From: Fluviirhizobium alvei
Lineage (GTDB): Bacteria > Pseudomonadota > Alphaproteobacteria > Rhizobiales > Rhizobiaceae
Direction: 5' to 3'
NCBI RefSeq assembly: GCF_030551875.1
Contig: NZ_JAUOZU010000013.1
Location: 147,927 to 211,926 of the forward strand
DNA length: 64,000 nucleotides
Below, piece by piece: positions 37,332-46,391 of this stretch (its first letter is position 1; the number at the start of each line of letters is the position of its first letter). Made by a program: the position numbers and the translations under genes. Under the pieces are notes generated by a model. It worked only from the letters and a program-made list of their open reading frames with translations, had not been told where the DNA came from and made no database searches.

Positions 37332-38759
37332 CTAGTGCAGGCCGAACCAGAGGGTCGCAAGACCGAGGAAACCGAAAAAGCCGGTCAGGTCCGTCACCAT
37401 CGTCACGAAGACCGATGACGCGACTGCCGGATCCGCTCCGAAGCGGTTGAGGAGCAGCGGCACCAGATTTCCGGCCATCGCAGCGGCGATGAAGTTGATG
37501 AACAACGCAATGCCGATCACGACGCCTAGCTGCACATCATGATACATCAGCCCTGCCGCCAGTCCGACCATGATCGCGAACATTAGACCGTTGCTGGATC
37601 CGACGCCAAGCTCGCGCCGGATGATACGACCGGCATTGTAGATATCGAGATCACGCGTCGCGAGCGCCCGCACGGTCACCGTCATGGTCTGGGTCCCGGC
37701 ATTGCCACCCATGGAAGCGACGATCGGCATCAGCACCGCAAGCGCCACCATCTGCTCGATCGTGGCATCGAACAGGCCGATCACCGATGAAGAGAGAAAG
37801 GCCGTACCGAGATTGATGAACAGCCACAGGAAGCGCGAACGAACGGTCGAAAGCACATTGTCCGACAGCTCTTCGTCACCCACGCCGGCCAGACGCTTGA
37901 TGTCCTCTTCCGCCTCTTCATGGATGACGTCAACCACGTCGTCGATGGTCAGAACGCCGACAAGCCGGCCGTTTTCATCAACGACGGCGGCAGACAGAAG
38001 GTCATACTGCTGGAAGAGCTGCGCTGCTTCTTCCTGGTCCATCTCAGCGGGGATGGAATGGTTCATCTCGCGCATGACGTCTTCGATCTTGGTGGATCGC
38101 TGGCTGCGCAGAATACGGTCGAGATCGACGTTGCCGAGCAGCTTGAACGTCGGATCGATGACGAAAATCTGCGTGAAGGTTTCGGGCAGATCCTCGTCTT
38201 CCCGCATGTAGTCGATACACTGGCCGACCGTCCAGAACGGCGGCACCGCGACGAACTCGGACTGCATGCGGCGGCCGGCCGAGCTTTCCGGATAATCCAG
38301 CGCCCGCCTCAGCCGCACCCGTTCCGTGAAGGGAAGCTTTGCGAGAATGTCCTCGCGGTCCTCCTGGTCGAGGTCTTCGAGAATGTAGACGGCATCGTCC
38401 GAATCAAGCTCGCCGATCGCCGCTGCGATCGCCTCGTTGGGAATCTGTTCGACGATCTCGAGACGGATCGCCTCGTCCACTTCCGTGAGCGCTGCAAGGT
38501 CGAATTCGTCGCCCAGGAGATTGATGAGCGCGATGCGCTGCTCGGGCAGGATTGCCTCGAGCACGTCGCCAAGTTCGGAGATATGCAGGCGGCCGACATT
38601 GTTGCGCAGGAAGATCACGTCGCGATCAGCTATCGCTGCGCCGACCATCATCAGGAAGTCATGCCGGACCGACCCGTCCTCGGTATAGATGTCCGAGAGT
38701 TCAGGCCTGTTATCAGGCGTAGGGGCCATTTCGAGTTCGTCTACGCTATCCTCTTGCAT
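37332..38759 (-). CDS. mgtE: MgtE-type magnesium transporter
   Basis: A 475-residue magnesium channel/transporter. The N-domain (about residues 35-155) has the repeated ALTEVDEAIRLEIVEQIPNEAIAAAIGELDSDDAVYILEDL pattern. A CBS pair follows (FTQIFVIDPTFKLLGNV; AAVVDENGRLVGVLTIDDVVDVI), then five membrane helices including ASMGGNAGTQTMTVTVRALA, the signature of the pore helix. Mg2+ binding to the N and CBS domains closes the channel. The stop is 7 bases from the -35-proximal half-site of the MerR gene that follows on the same strand. Confidence 0.95.
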   Translation of the reverse strand: MQEDSVDELEMAPTPDNRPELSDIYTEDGSVRHDFLMMVGAAIADRDVIFLRNNVGRLHISELGDVLEAILPEQRIALINLLGDEFDLAALTEVDEAIRLEIVEQIPNEAIAAAIGELDSDDAVYILEDLDQEDREDILAKLPFTERVRLRRALDYPESSAGRRMQSEFVAVPPFWTVGQCIDYMREDEDLPETFTQIFVIDPTFKLLGNVDLDRILRSQRSTKIEDVMREMNHSIPAEMDQEEAAQLFQQYDLLSAAVVDENGRLVGVLTIDDVVDVIHEEAEEDIKRLAGVGDEELSDNVLSTVRSRFLWLFINLGTAFLSSSVIGLFDATIEQMVALAVLMPIVASMGGNAGTQTMTVTVRALATRDLDIYNAGRIIRRELGVGSSNGLMFAIMVGLAAGLMYHDVQLGVVIGIALFINFIAAAMAGNLVPLLLNRFGADPAVASSVFVTMVTDLTGFFGFLGLATLWFGLH

Positions 38760-39091
38760 AGCTTAGCCCCTCTTCCGATTGTTCTGCAGGTCTGCACGAG
38801 GCTTGGCCTCTGTCGACCTGCTTTCTGCTTACATGTTGTTTCTCTTCACGGACGTTTACGTGCCTGTGTCGTGCTAACCCAAAAACCCTCAACGGTCTAT
38901 GAAAAAACGCGCCATCCGCGACGCATTTTGCGAAGTAATACAATAATGAAATCAAACTCATGGCAGAACATATCACGCCCCATCCCCCGGTCCTGCCAGG
39001 ATTTACAAAACTTTACCGCAGCGAAACGGACGTGAAACAGGGGCTTCCTATTTTAAGGTCATAGAAATTCCGAAACAGGAAAGGAAACACC
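38760..39091. other. 332-bp divergent regulatory region between mgtE and the CpxP/Spy-like gene
   Basis: No gene is visible. A direct repeat, TTTACA (39002-39007) and TTTACC (39012-39017), spaced 10 bases apart, lies about 75 bases before the CpxP/Spy-like start and suits tandem binding by an OmpR-type regulator. A possible -10 (AATACAAT near 38937) could serve that operon. I see no recognisable magnesium riboswitch in the mgtE leader. Confidence 0.4.
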
Positions 39092-39604
39092 ATGACCGAC
39101 CAACAGGAACAGCCCGCAGTTCCACAGGCAGCCCCTGCCCCCAGGAAGCGTCGCGGCCTTGTTATCGGCTCCATTGCAGCCGTTGCTCTTCTGGGCGCCG
39201 GCGCCGCCGCCTTTGCCGGCGCAGGACATTTCGGCCATCGCGGCATGATGCGCGATTTCATCGAATACCGCACCGATCGCGTCCTGACGGATATCGGCGC
39301 CTCCGATGAACAGAAGGCCAAATTGAAGACCCTCGTCAGCGCGACGATCGATGAGGTCCGACCGGAACGCAGTGAACGCCGGGCCATGCGCGATGAAGCC
39401 CTGAAGCTTCTGGAAGCACCCACCATCGATCGTGCCGCGATCGAGGCCCTGCGCGTCAAACATGTCGCCGAAATGGATGCACGTTCGAAAGTGATTGCCA
39501 AGGCTATCGGCGATGCTGCAGAGATCCTGACACCGGACCAGCGCAAGAAGCTGGCCGATGAACTTGAGGATTTCGGTCCGGGCGATGGTCCCGGCCGCTG
39601 GTAA
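39092..39604 (+). CDS. CpxP/Spy-like periplasmic stress protein
   Basis: A 170-residue protein with a cytosolic Lys/Arg-rich N-terminus, one hydrophobic segment (about residues 23-43) and a helical periplasmic part. The LTxxQ-type signature of the Spy/CpxP family is present as LTPDQRKKLADELEDFG, with an earlier helix ERSERRAMRDEALKLL. Such proteins act as envelope chaperones and negative regulators of a two-component sensor. A response regulator and sensor kinase follow immediately, strongly suggesting a Cpx-like circuit with this gene as inhibitor or target. Confidence 0.82.
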   Translation: MTDQQEQPAVPQAAPAPRKRRGLVIGSIAAVALLGAGAAAFAGAGHFGHRGMMRDFIEYRTDRVLTDIGASDEQKAKLKTLVSATIDEVRPERSERRAMRDEALKLLEAPTIDRAAIEALRVKHVAEMDARSKVIAKAIGDAAEILTPDQRKKLADELEDFGPGDGPGRW

Positions 39605-39627
39605 CGTTCGGCAGGAAGGAAGAGAGC

Positions 39628-40338
39628 ATGGCGGAAGTCCTGATCATTGACGATGACACGCGTCTTTCCGCCATGCTGGCCGATTATCTGCAATCGGCAG
39701 GTTTCAAGACCAGAACGGCTGCGACCGGCGACCTTGGCCTCCAGGAAATCGCCCGGCGATCCCCCGACGCCGTTATCCTCGACGTGATGCTCCCCGATCA
39801 CGACGGATTCGAAATCTGCCGTCGCATCCGCGCCGGGTCTAGCCTACCCATCCTGATGCTTACCGCCAAAGGTGAGGAAACCGACAGGATCGTTGGGCTG
39901 GAACTCGGCGCGGATGACTATGTGCCCAAACCCTTCAGCCCGCGAGAGCTGGCTGCCCGTCTGAAGGCCGTGCTCCGCCGCAGCAATCCGCAGGACAGCC
40001 AGAGCCCACAGGATATTCTGCGGTTTGGCCGTCTCGAAATCGATCGCGGCCAGCGCGTCGTCCGCGTCAATGGCGAGGAGAAGGTTTTAACCGGCTATCA
40101 GTTCTCGCTCCTCCTGACGCTCGCCGAACATCCCGGCCGGGTGCTCAGCCGCGAAAAACTGATGGATCTGACAAAGGGCGAAGAGCTTGAAGCCTTCGAT
40201 CGTTCGATCGACGTGCATGTTTCCCGTATCCGCGCCGCGATCGAAACAGATCCCAAACATCCCAGGCGCATCATCACCCTTCGTGGCGCAGGCTATCTTT
40301 TCGCCCGCAATCAGGATGAGGGGCCGGCAGTCCCATGA
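39628..40338 (+). CDS. OmpR/CpxR-type response regulator
   Basis: A 236-residue regulator: receiver domain with phosphoacceptor Asp52 (ILDVMLPDHDG), acidic pocket IIDDD at 6-10 and Lys101 (VPKPFSP), then an OmpR/PhoB winged helix (VLSREKLMDLTKGEELEAFDRSIDVHVSRIRAAIETDPKHPRRIITLRGAGYLF). The 23-base gap from the CpxP-like gene and 4-base overlap with the kinase show one operon. Probable targets include its own operon through the TTTAC direct repeat at 39002-39017. Confidence 0.93.
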   Translation: MAEVLIIDDDTRLSAMLADYLQSAGFKTRTAATGDLGLQEIARRSPDAVILDVMLPDHDGFEICRRIRAGSSLPILMLTAKGEETDRIVGLELGADDYVPKPFSPRELAARLKAVLRRSNPQDSQSPQDILRFGRLEIDRGQRVVRVNGEEKVLTGYQFSLLLTLAEHPGRVLSREKLMDLTKGEELEAFDRSIDVHVSRIRAAIETDPKHPRRIITLRGAGYLFARNQDEGPAVP

Positions 40339-41585
40339 TCCGTAGTCGTCTCTACATCAAGATCTATCTGACCGTTCTGACGAGTCTCGCGCTGGTGGTC
40401 GTGATCATCGGAACCATGGCCTATGTCGGACGGTTCGACGGTGAAAGCAATTTTGCCGATCGTCTCAACCATTTCGTCTCCGTCATGCTGATGGAAGGCA
40501 AGGACCAGCCAGAACGCGCCGAAATGGTCGATCGGCTCGCCGATGCGCTTGGTGCAGACATCGCCCTTTACGACAAGCAGGGCAAATTCCTGCTCGGTGC
40601 CGGCGCATGGAAGCGCGAGCCGATGCAAATGCCTTCGCAAAAGTCGAGCGACCGTCTGCGCGATTTTCGGGCGACGCTCGCGGATGGTACCTTGGTAAAA
40701 CTGAGGCTCGAACCACCGCGCCCGCCACGCTTCAATCTGATTTTCTCCATCCTGGCGATCGCAGCGGCCACAGCAGTTGCCGCCTATCCCGCTGTCCGGC
40801 ATCTGACGCGGCGACTGGATCTTCTGCGCCTGGGCGTGGAGAAATGGGGCCAGGGAGATCTCACGGCCCGCGCCACCGTGATTGGCAAGGATGAGATCGC
40901 CACCGTCGCCCGCGCCTTCAACGAGGCCGCCAACCGCGTCGAAGCGCTCGTCAATTCGCAGAAGAGCCTGCTCGCCAATGCCAGCCACGAATTGCGCTCC
41001 CCCTTGGCGCGCTTGAGGATGGCATGCGAGATCTTTCAGCATAATCCATCGGATTCGATGCGGCAGGAAATCGACAAGAACCTCGCCGAACTCGATGAAC
41101 TGGTCGAAGAGATCCTGATGAAAAGTCGGCTCGGCTCCAACCAGCCGATCGCAACCGATCAGATCGTCGATCTTCTCGCCCTCGCCGCCGAGGAAGCCAG
41201 TCTCGTGGATGCCAGCATCGATGGCGATTCCGTTACCATCCGCGGCAACGAGCGCTACCTGCGACGCATGATCCGCAATCTCTTGCAGAATGCTGCAAGG
41301 CATGGAAAACCGCCCATCGATGTGTATCTGTCGGTGACCGGTGGAAATGTTTGCCTTACGGTCAGGGACCATGGCAACGGATTGAAATCACACGAAGTCG
41401 AGCGGATCTTCGAACCGTTCTATCGTCCGGAAGGGCGTAGCGAGGCGGCAGGCGGCTGGGGCCTGGGCCTGGCCCTTGTCGCAGAAATCGCTCGCCTGCA
41501 TCATGGCCGCGCCTATTACAGTCAGCCGGAAGACGGTGGCGCCCTGTTCTGCGTCGAATTGCCGGTCGAGGCGACGGCTGCCTGA
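40335..41585 (+). CDS. Sensor histidine kinase of the CpxP-like operon
   Basis: A 416-residue inner-membrane kinase. Two membrane helices (about 9-30 and 134-152) enclose a periplasmic sensor of roughly 100 residues. A HAMP domain follows (LTRRLDLLRLGVEKWGQGDLTARA), then HisKA with His218 (ASHELRSPLARLRMA) and the ATPase boxes N (RMIRNLLQNAARHG), G1 (VRDHGNGL) and G2 (GWGLGLALVAEIARLHHG). The ATG overlaps the regulator stop by 4 bases. The size and layout match CpxA-type sensors of envelope stress. Confidence 0.93.
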   Translation: MIRSRLYIKIYLTVLTSLALVVVIIGTMAYVGRFDGESNFADRLNHFVSVMLMEGKDQPERAEMVDRLADALGADIALYDKQGKFLLGAGAWKREPMQMPSQKSSDRLRDFRATLADGTLVKLRLEPPRPPRFNLIFSILAIAAATAVAAYPAVRHLTRRLDLLRLGVEKWGQGDLTARATVIGKDEIATVARAFNEAANRVEALVNSQKSLLANASHELRSPLARLRMACEIFQHNPSDSMRQEIDKNLAELDELVEEILMKSRLGSNQPIATDQIVDLLALAAEEASLVDASIDGDSVTIRGNERYLRRMIRNLLQNAARHGKPPIDVYLSVTGGNVCLTVRDHGNGLKSHEVERIFEPFYRPEGRSEAAGGWGLGLALVAEIARLHHGRAYYSQPEDGGALFCVELPVEATAA

Positions 41586-41609
41586 TCTCAGTCTCCGATT
41601 ACAAAGGCC

Positions 41610-42308
41610 TCAGGCGACGCAACTCTCTTCGACGCTTTCGAAGGATTGCAGCCAGCCGCTTGCATTGCGCAGGCCTGCATCATCCACCTGCTCGAGGCTC
41701 CGAAGGAGATCGTGCCATGCCGGATGATTGAAATGGGACCGGACCCGGTCTTCGATCGCGGCAATGACCGCATATTCGCGTGCCGTCAGCCGCATTCTGC
41801 CGCCGCCGAAGGAACCTTTGAGGATCCGGTAGAGGTAATCGACATCCTCCCGTGAGATGCCGGGACGCTTGCTGAGTCGCAGGAAGGAAAGCGCGCCGCC
41901 GCCCTCGATGGCGATCCGCAACTGATCAATCGCGAGGGCCGAAAGCAGATCCGGAACCGAACGCGACACTTCGATCGCATGCAGCAGGAATTCGAGCTCC
42001 GCCTGTGTCGCAACCACTCCTTCCGGCGCAATCGAGGCGACGATCCAGTTGGCGTTGAATTCATCGAGACTATATTGCGGCCAGGAATGAAAGACGATGA
42101 AGGCGACCATCGCCTCGACAAACCATGCGTCCCAGTCCGACGTGGTTTCAGATGCCGACCGATGGATGGAAAGAAGGACCTCTGCATCGTCAGCCGAGGT
42201 AAGCCCCTCAGGAAAGACGTGTCTTCGTACGAGAAGAACGTCAAGCTCATCCAGCCTTCGCTGGCCTATCAGCGCGGAGGCCGGATAGGTCGGTCGCATC
42301 TGTGTCAT
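41610..42308 (-). CDS. Uncharacterised 232-residue protein
   Basis: A soluble, acidic protein with no signal peptide or membrane helix. Codon bias is normal and the frame is complete. The N-terminal part has SALIGQRRLDELDVLLVRRHVFPEGLTSADDAEVLLSIHRS and the middle WFVEAMVAFIVFHSWPQYSLDEFNANWIV; the C-terminal region includes LTAREYAVIAAIEDRVRSHFNHPAWHDLLRS. I do not recognise the family; similar lone proteins occur in rhizobia. It converges with the kinase gene (24 bases) and follows the DMT gene on the same strand. Confidence 0.7.
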   Translation of the reverse strand: MTQMRPTYPASALIGQRRLDELDVLLVRRHVFPEGLTSADDAEVLLSIHRSASETTSDWDAWFVEAMVAFIVFHSWPQYSLDEFNANWIVASIAPEGVVATQAELEFLLHAIEVSRSVPDLLSALAIDQLRIAIEGGGALSFLRLSKRPGISREDVDYLYRILKGSFGGGRMRLTAREYAVIAAIEDRVRSHFNHPAWHDLLRSLEQVDDAGLRNASGWLQSFESVEESCVA

Positions 42309-42394
42309 TTTTCAACTCCGGCCTCATCATGAAGCGGAATTGATTTTCCACAGCAACCGTAAAGGCCGGCATAAAAACTATGGTGAACGCGCAG

Positions 42395-43327
42395 TTAATG
42401 TGCCGCTGCATTCTGCTGTTGCCGGTGCGCCCGCCAGATGATGAAGAGGCCTGAAGCGACGATGATGATAACGCCCAACCATTTGGACGCGCTCGGGAAT
42501 TCTCCGAACAGAAGAAAACCGAGAACGGTCGCCGAAATGATTTCAAAATACTGGAATGGCGCCAGAACCGAGACAGGTGCAAGCCGAAAAGCCTGAACCA
42601 CCAGGAGATGGCCATAGCCCGAAAGCGCTCCCAGAACCACAATGAGACCAAGGACCATCCAGGATTGGGGCAACGAGATCGCAAAATCAGGGACGCCCGC
42701 TGACGAGCCGCCCAGAAGCACGAGCGCCATGAAGATCGTGCCGCCAAGGCCGGCAAGCGTCTGCATCGTCAGCGGCGGATCGGCCTCGCCAATCGCCCGA
42801 TTGAGAAACAGATAGAGCGCAAACAGAAAGGCACAGGCAACTGGCAGCAGAGCCTTGATACCGAAGATCTCGAAGCTCGGCTGAATGACGATCAGCGCGC
42901 CGCCAAAGCCGACGGCGATCGCAGTCCAGCGGCGCCAGCCGACCTTCTCGCCGAGAAAGAGCGCCGACATGGCCGTCAGCATGAACGGTTCGACGAAATA
43001 GATGGCAAACACATCGGCCAGCGGCATATATTTGACGGCAGCGAAAAACAGGAAGGTTGCCGCTGCGTGAAGCACGCCGCGAAAAATATTGATCCAGGGT
43101 CGTTTTGCCTTGAACGCATGGGCGCCGCTGACCGACAAGAGAAGCGGCAAGGTCAGGACGAGCTGGAAAAAGAAGCGATAGAAGGACACCTGGCCGGGTG
43201 ACATGGCTTGAAAGGTCGCAAGATATTTTGCAATCGCATCCATGCAGGGCAGGATCAGCATCGCAAAGGCCATGATGCCCGCACCCTTGAGCAATTGCGA
43301 ACGCGGGTCGGTCGGAATGGGGGACAT
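42395..43327 (-). CDS. EamA/DMT family transporter
   Basis: A 310-residue membrane protein with ten predicted helices in two EamA repeats (about residues 12-145 and 160-300). The first repeat has FYRFFFQLVLTLPLLL and FRGVLHAAATFLFFAAVKYMPLADVFAIYFVEPFMLTAMSALFLGEKVGWRRW; the second ends with APFQYFEIISATVLGFLLFGEFPS. It is probably an exporter of a metabolite; the substrate cannot be told. I start at ATG 43327; the ATG at 43369 has no ribosome-binding sequence. Confidence 0.88.
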   Translation of the reverse strand: MSPIPTDPRSQLLKGAGIMAFAMLILPCMDAIAKYLATFQAMSPGQVSFYRFFFQLVLTLPLLLSVSGAHAFKAKRPWINIFRGVLHAAATFLFFAAVKYMPLADVFAIYFVEPFMLTAMSALFLGEKVGWRRWTAIAVGFGGALIVIQPSFEIFGIKALLPVACAFLFALYLFLNRAIGEADPPLTMQTLAGLGGTIFMALVLLGGSSAGVPDFAISLPQSWMVLGLIVVLGALSGYGHLLVVQAFRLAPVSVLAPFQYFEIISATVLGFLLFGEFPSASKWLGVIIIVASGLFIIWRAHRQQQNAAAH

Positions 43328-43394
43328 GGCACTCTCGGTCGGCGGCAGCAGGAACGCGCCTTTTGGCATGGAACGCGCCTGCCGCCAAGCCGCG

Positions 43395-45002
43395 TTAGCC
43401 CGTACGTTGCATCTTGTCGGCGATCTTTTCCGCCATCATGATGGTCGGCGCGTTGGTATTGCCGCCGATCAGTGTCGGCATCACCGACGCATCGACAACC
43501 CGCAAACCATCGATCCCCCTGACGCGCAGATCGGGATCGACGACCGACTGATCGTCGCTGCCCATCCGGCAGGTGCCGACCGGGTGATAGATCGTGTCGG
43601 ACCGTGCCCGGATATGTCTGAGGATTTCATCGTCCGACAGGTCCTTCAACGGATAGAGGTCAGACACCCGATGCCGGGCAAGCGATGGCGCGTCGAGGAT
43701 GGATTTGAGCACCCGCACCCCATCGATCATCGTCTGCCGGTCGCGCGGATCGCTGAGGAAGTTCGGATCGATCCGGGGGGCAGCGAGCGGATCGCGGCTC
43801 TTCAGCCCGACGGTCCCACGGCTGTAAGGCCGCAACACGCACATATGGGTCGAAAAACCATGGCCCCAGCGCAACCGGCGCGCATGATCCTCGAGCACCC
43901 CGATCACGAAATGCAGTTGCAGATCCGGTACGGCAAGCTCCGGACGCGATTTCAGGAAGGCACCCCCCTCGGCGAAGGGTGTTGCCAGAAGCCCCGTCCC
44001 ATCCTTGCGCCATCTTAGATATTCCTTCAGGAGGCGAATGCCGCCGGTCGAATTGATGGCAACGGAATCCTTTTCGCGCGAACGCGAAGCAATGATGAAA
44101 TCGAGATGGTCCTGCAGGTTCTTGCCAACAGCATCCACTTCACGACGAACGGCGATTCCGGCTTTGCGCAACTCATCTCCGGGACCGATGCCGGACAACA
44201 TGAGAAGATGCGGCGAACCGAAGGCGCCGCCGCTCAGGATCACTTCCCGCCTGGCCGCGACCGTTTCCAGAGCGCCATTGCGCAGAAAGCGCACGCCGTT
44301 GGCCCGGTTCTCGGTAAAAAGCACTTCTGTCGCCATGCTCCGCGTCAGGATATGGAGGTTGGGACGCCCGGTCACCGGGTGGAGATAAGCGGCAGCCGCC
44401 GAGCAACGCTGGCCGCGTTTCTCGCCATTCCAGAATTGTGTCACCTGGTAGAGACCGATCCCTTCCTGATCGGGCCCATTGAAATCATCATTGGCCTTGA
44501 AGCCGGCTTCCACGCCCGCCCGCACGAAATCCATCGAGAGATCGCGCGGTGTGCGCTGGTTGCCAACCTGTAAAGCGCCCTTGTCACCATGCAGTGAATC
44601 CGCGCCACGTTCATTGGCTTCCGACCGGCGGAACCATGGCAGCACGTCGTCCCAGCCCCAACCGGTGCAACCGTTCTCCGCCCAGCGATCATAATCGCTT
44701 GGATGGCCGCGCACATAGAGCATGGCATTGATGGCGCTCGAACCACCCAGCGTCTTGCCGCGCGGCTGGTAGCCTCTGCGGCCATTCAACTCCCGTTGCG
44801 GCTCGGTTTCGAAAGCCCAGTTGTTGTAACGCGGTTTGCCGCGCAGCATCGCAATGGTTCCGAACGGCATGCGGATGGCAAGATCCCGCCCCTCGCCGCC
44901 CGCCTCCAGAAGGCAGACAGTTACGGATGGATTCTCGCTCAGCCGCGCTGCGAGAACCGAGCCGGCAGACCCACCGCCAACGATGACATAATCGAATTCC
45001 AT
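43395..45002 (-). CDS. GMC-family FAD-dependent oxidoreductase (choline/alcohol dehydrogenase-like)
   Basis: A 535-residue flavoprotein of the glucose-methanol-choline family. The FAD-binding N-terminus is EFDYVIVGGGSAGSVLAARLSE; GMC signature 1 is GKTLGGSSAINAMLYVRG, signature 2 is GGAFGSPHLLMLSGIGP, and the C-terminal active site is YHPVGTCRMG with GGNTNAPTIMMAEKIAD. It resembles BetA- or AlkJ-type dehydrogenases; substrate is probably an alcohol. GGAGG lies 6 bases before ATG 45002. It diverges from frmA, which hints at a shared alcohol/aldehyde oxidation theme. Confidence 0.88.
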   Translation of the reverse strand: MEFDYVIVGGGSAGSVLAARLSENPSVTVCLLEAGGEGRDLAIRMPFGTIAMLRGKPRYNNWAFETEPQRELNGRRGYQPRGKTLGGSSAINAMLYVRGHPSDYDRWAENGCTGWGWDDVLPWFRRSEANERGADSLHGDKGALQVGNQRTPRDLSMDFVRAGVEAGFKANDDFNGPDQEGIGLYQVTQFWNGEKRGQRCSAAAAYLHPVTGRPNLHILTRSMATEVLFTENRANGVRFLRNGALETVAARREVILSGGAFGSPHLLMLSGIGPGDELRKAGIAVRREVDAVGKNLQDHLDFIIASRSREKDSVAINSTGGIRLLKEYLRWRKDGTGLLATPFAEGGAFLKSRPELAVPDLQLHFVIGVLEDHARRLRWGHGFSTHMCVLRPYSRGTVGLKSRDPLAAPRIDPNFLSDPRDRQTMIDGVRVLKSILDAPSLARHRVSDLYPLKDLSDDEILRHIRARSDTIYHPVGTCRMGSDDQSVVDPDLRVRGIDGLRVVDASVMPTLIGGNTNAPTIMMAEKIADKMQRTG

Positions 45003-45045
45003 GATTGCCTCCCCCAAGACAGGCGGAGAGTGGCGAATATTTCCG

Positions 45046-45061
45046 TTTACGTCAACTGCGG
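45046..45061. promoter_or_regulatory. Copy of the MerR-promoter motif in the GMC/frmA divergent region
   Basis: TTTACGTCAACTGCGG (45046-45061) matches TTTACGTCAATTGCGG at 37316-37331 in 15 of 16 positions. It lies 44 bases from the GMC start and 124 from the frmA start. It is a candidate operator for the MerR regulator encoded at 36868-37266. Confidence 0.45.
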
Positions 45062-45184
45062 ACCATTCGACGTCCCCCTTCATGTCGCGCAACCGACCAA
45101 AAAATCCGCGTTGCGGCCTTGCCCTTCGCCCTGCCGCCATGGTTTCTAGGCGCCATTGATTTGCAAAGCCAATGGAGGAATACC

Positions 45185-46312
<1,128 letters not shown>

Positions 46313-46337
46313 TCGGCCTGAACCGGTCGCAATCTGC

Positions 46338-46379
46338 AAGGCGGGAAACGGCACGGTCGTTTCCCGCCTTTTCATTTTT
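46338..46379 (+). terminator. Intrinsic terminator after frmA
   Basis: AAGGCGGGAAACG (46338-46350) and CGTTTCCCGCCTT (46358-46370) form a perfect 13-bp stem with a 7-base loop followed by a T-rich run. The leading A-run also allows termination of the converging gene. Confidence 0.9.
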
Positions 46380-46391
46380 CATGGTCTGGCG

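Noticed and set aside
38760..38900. A magnesium riboswitch in the mgtE leader
   Set aside because: I could not find the conserved M-box or ykoK core; magnesium control is more likely through the protein itself.
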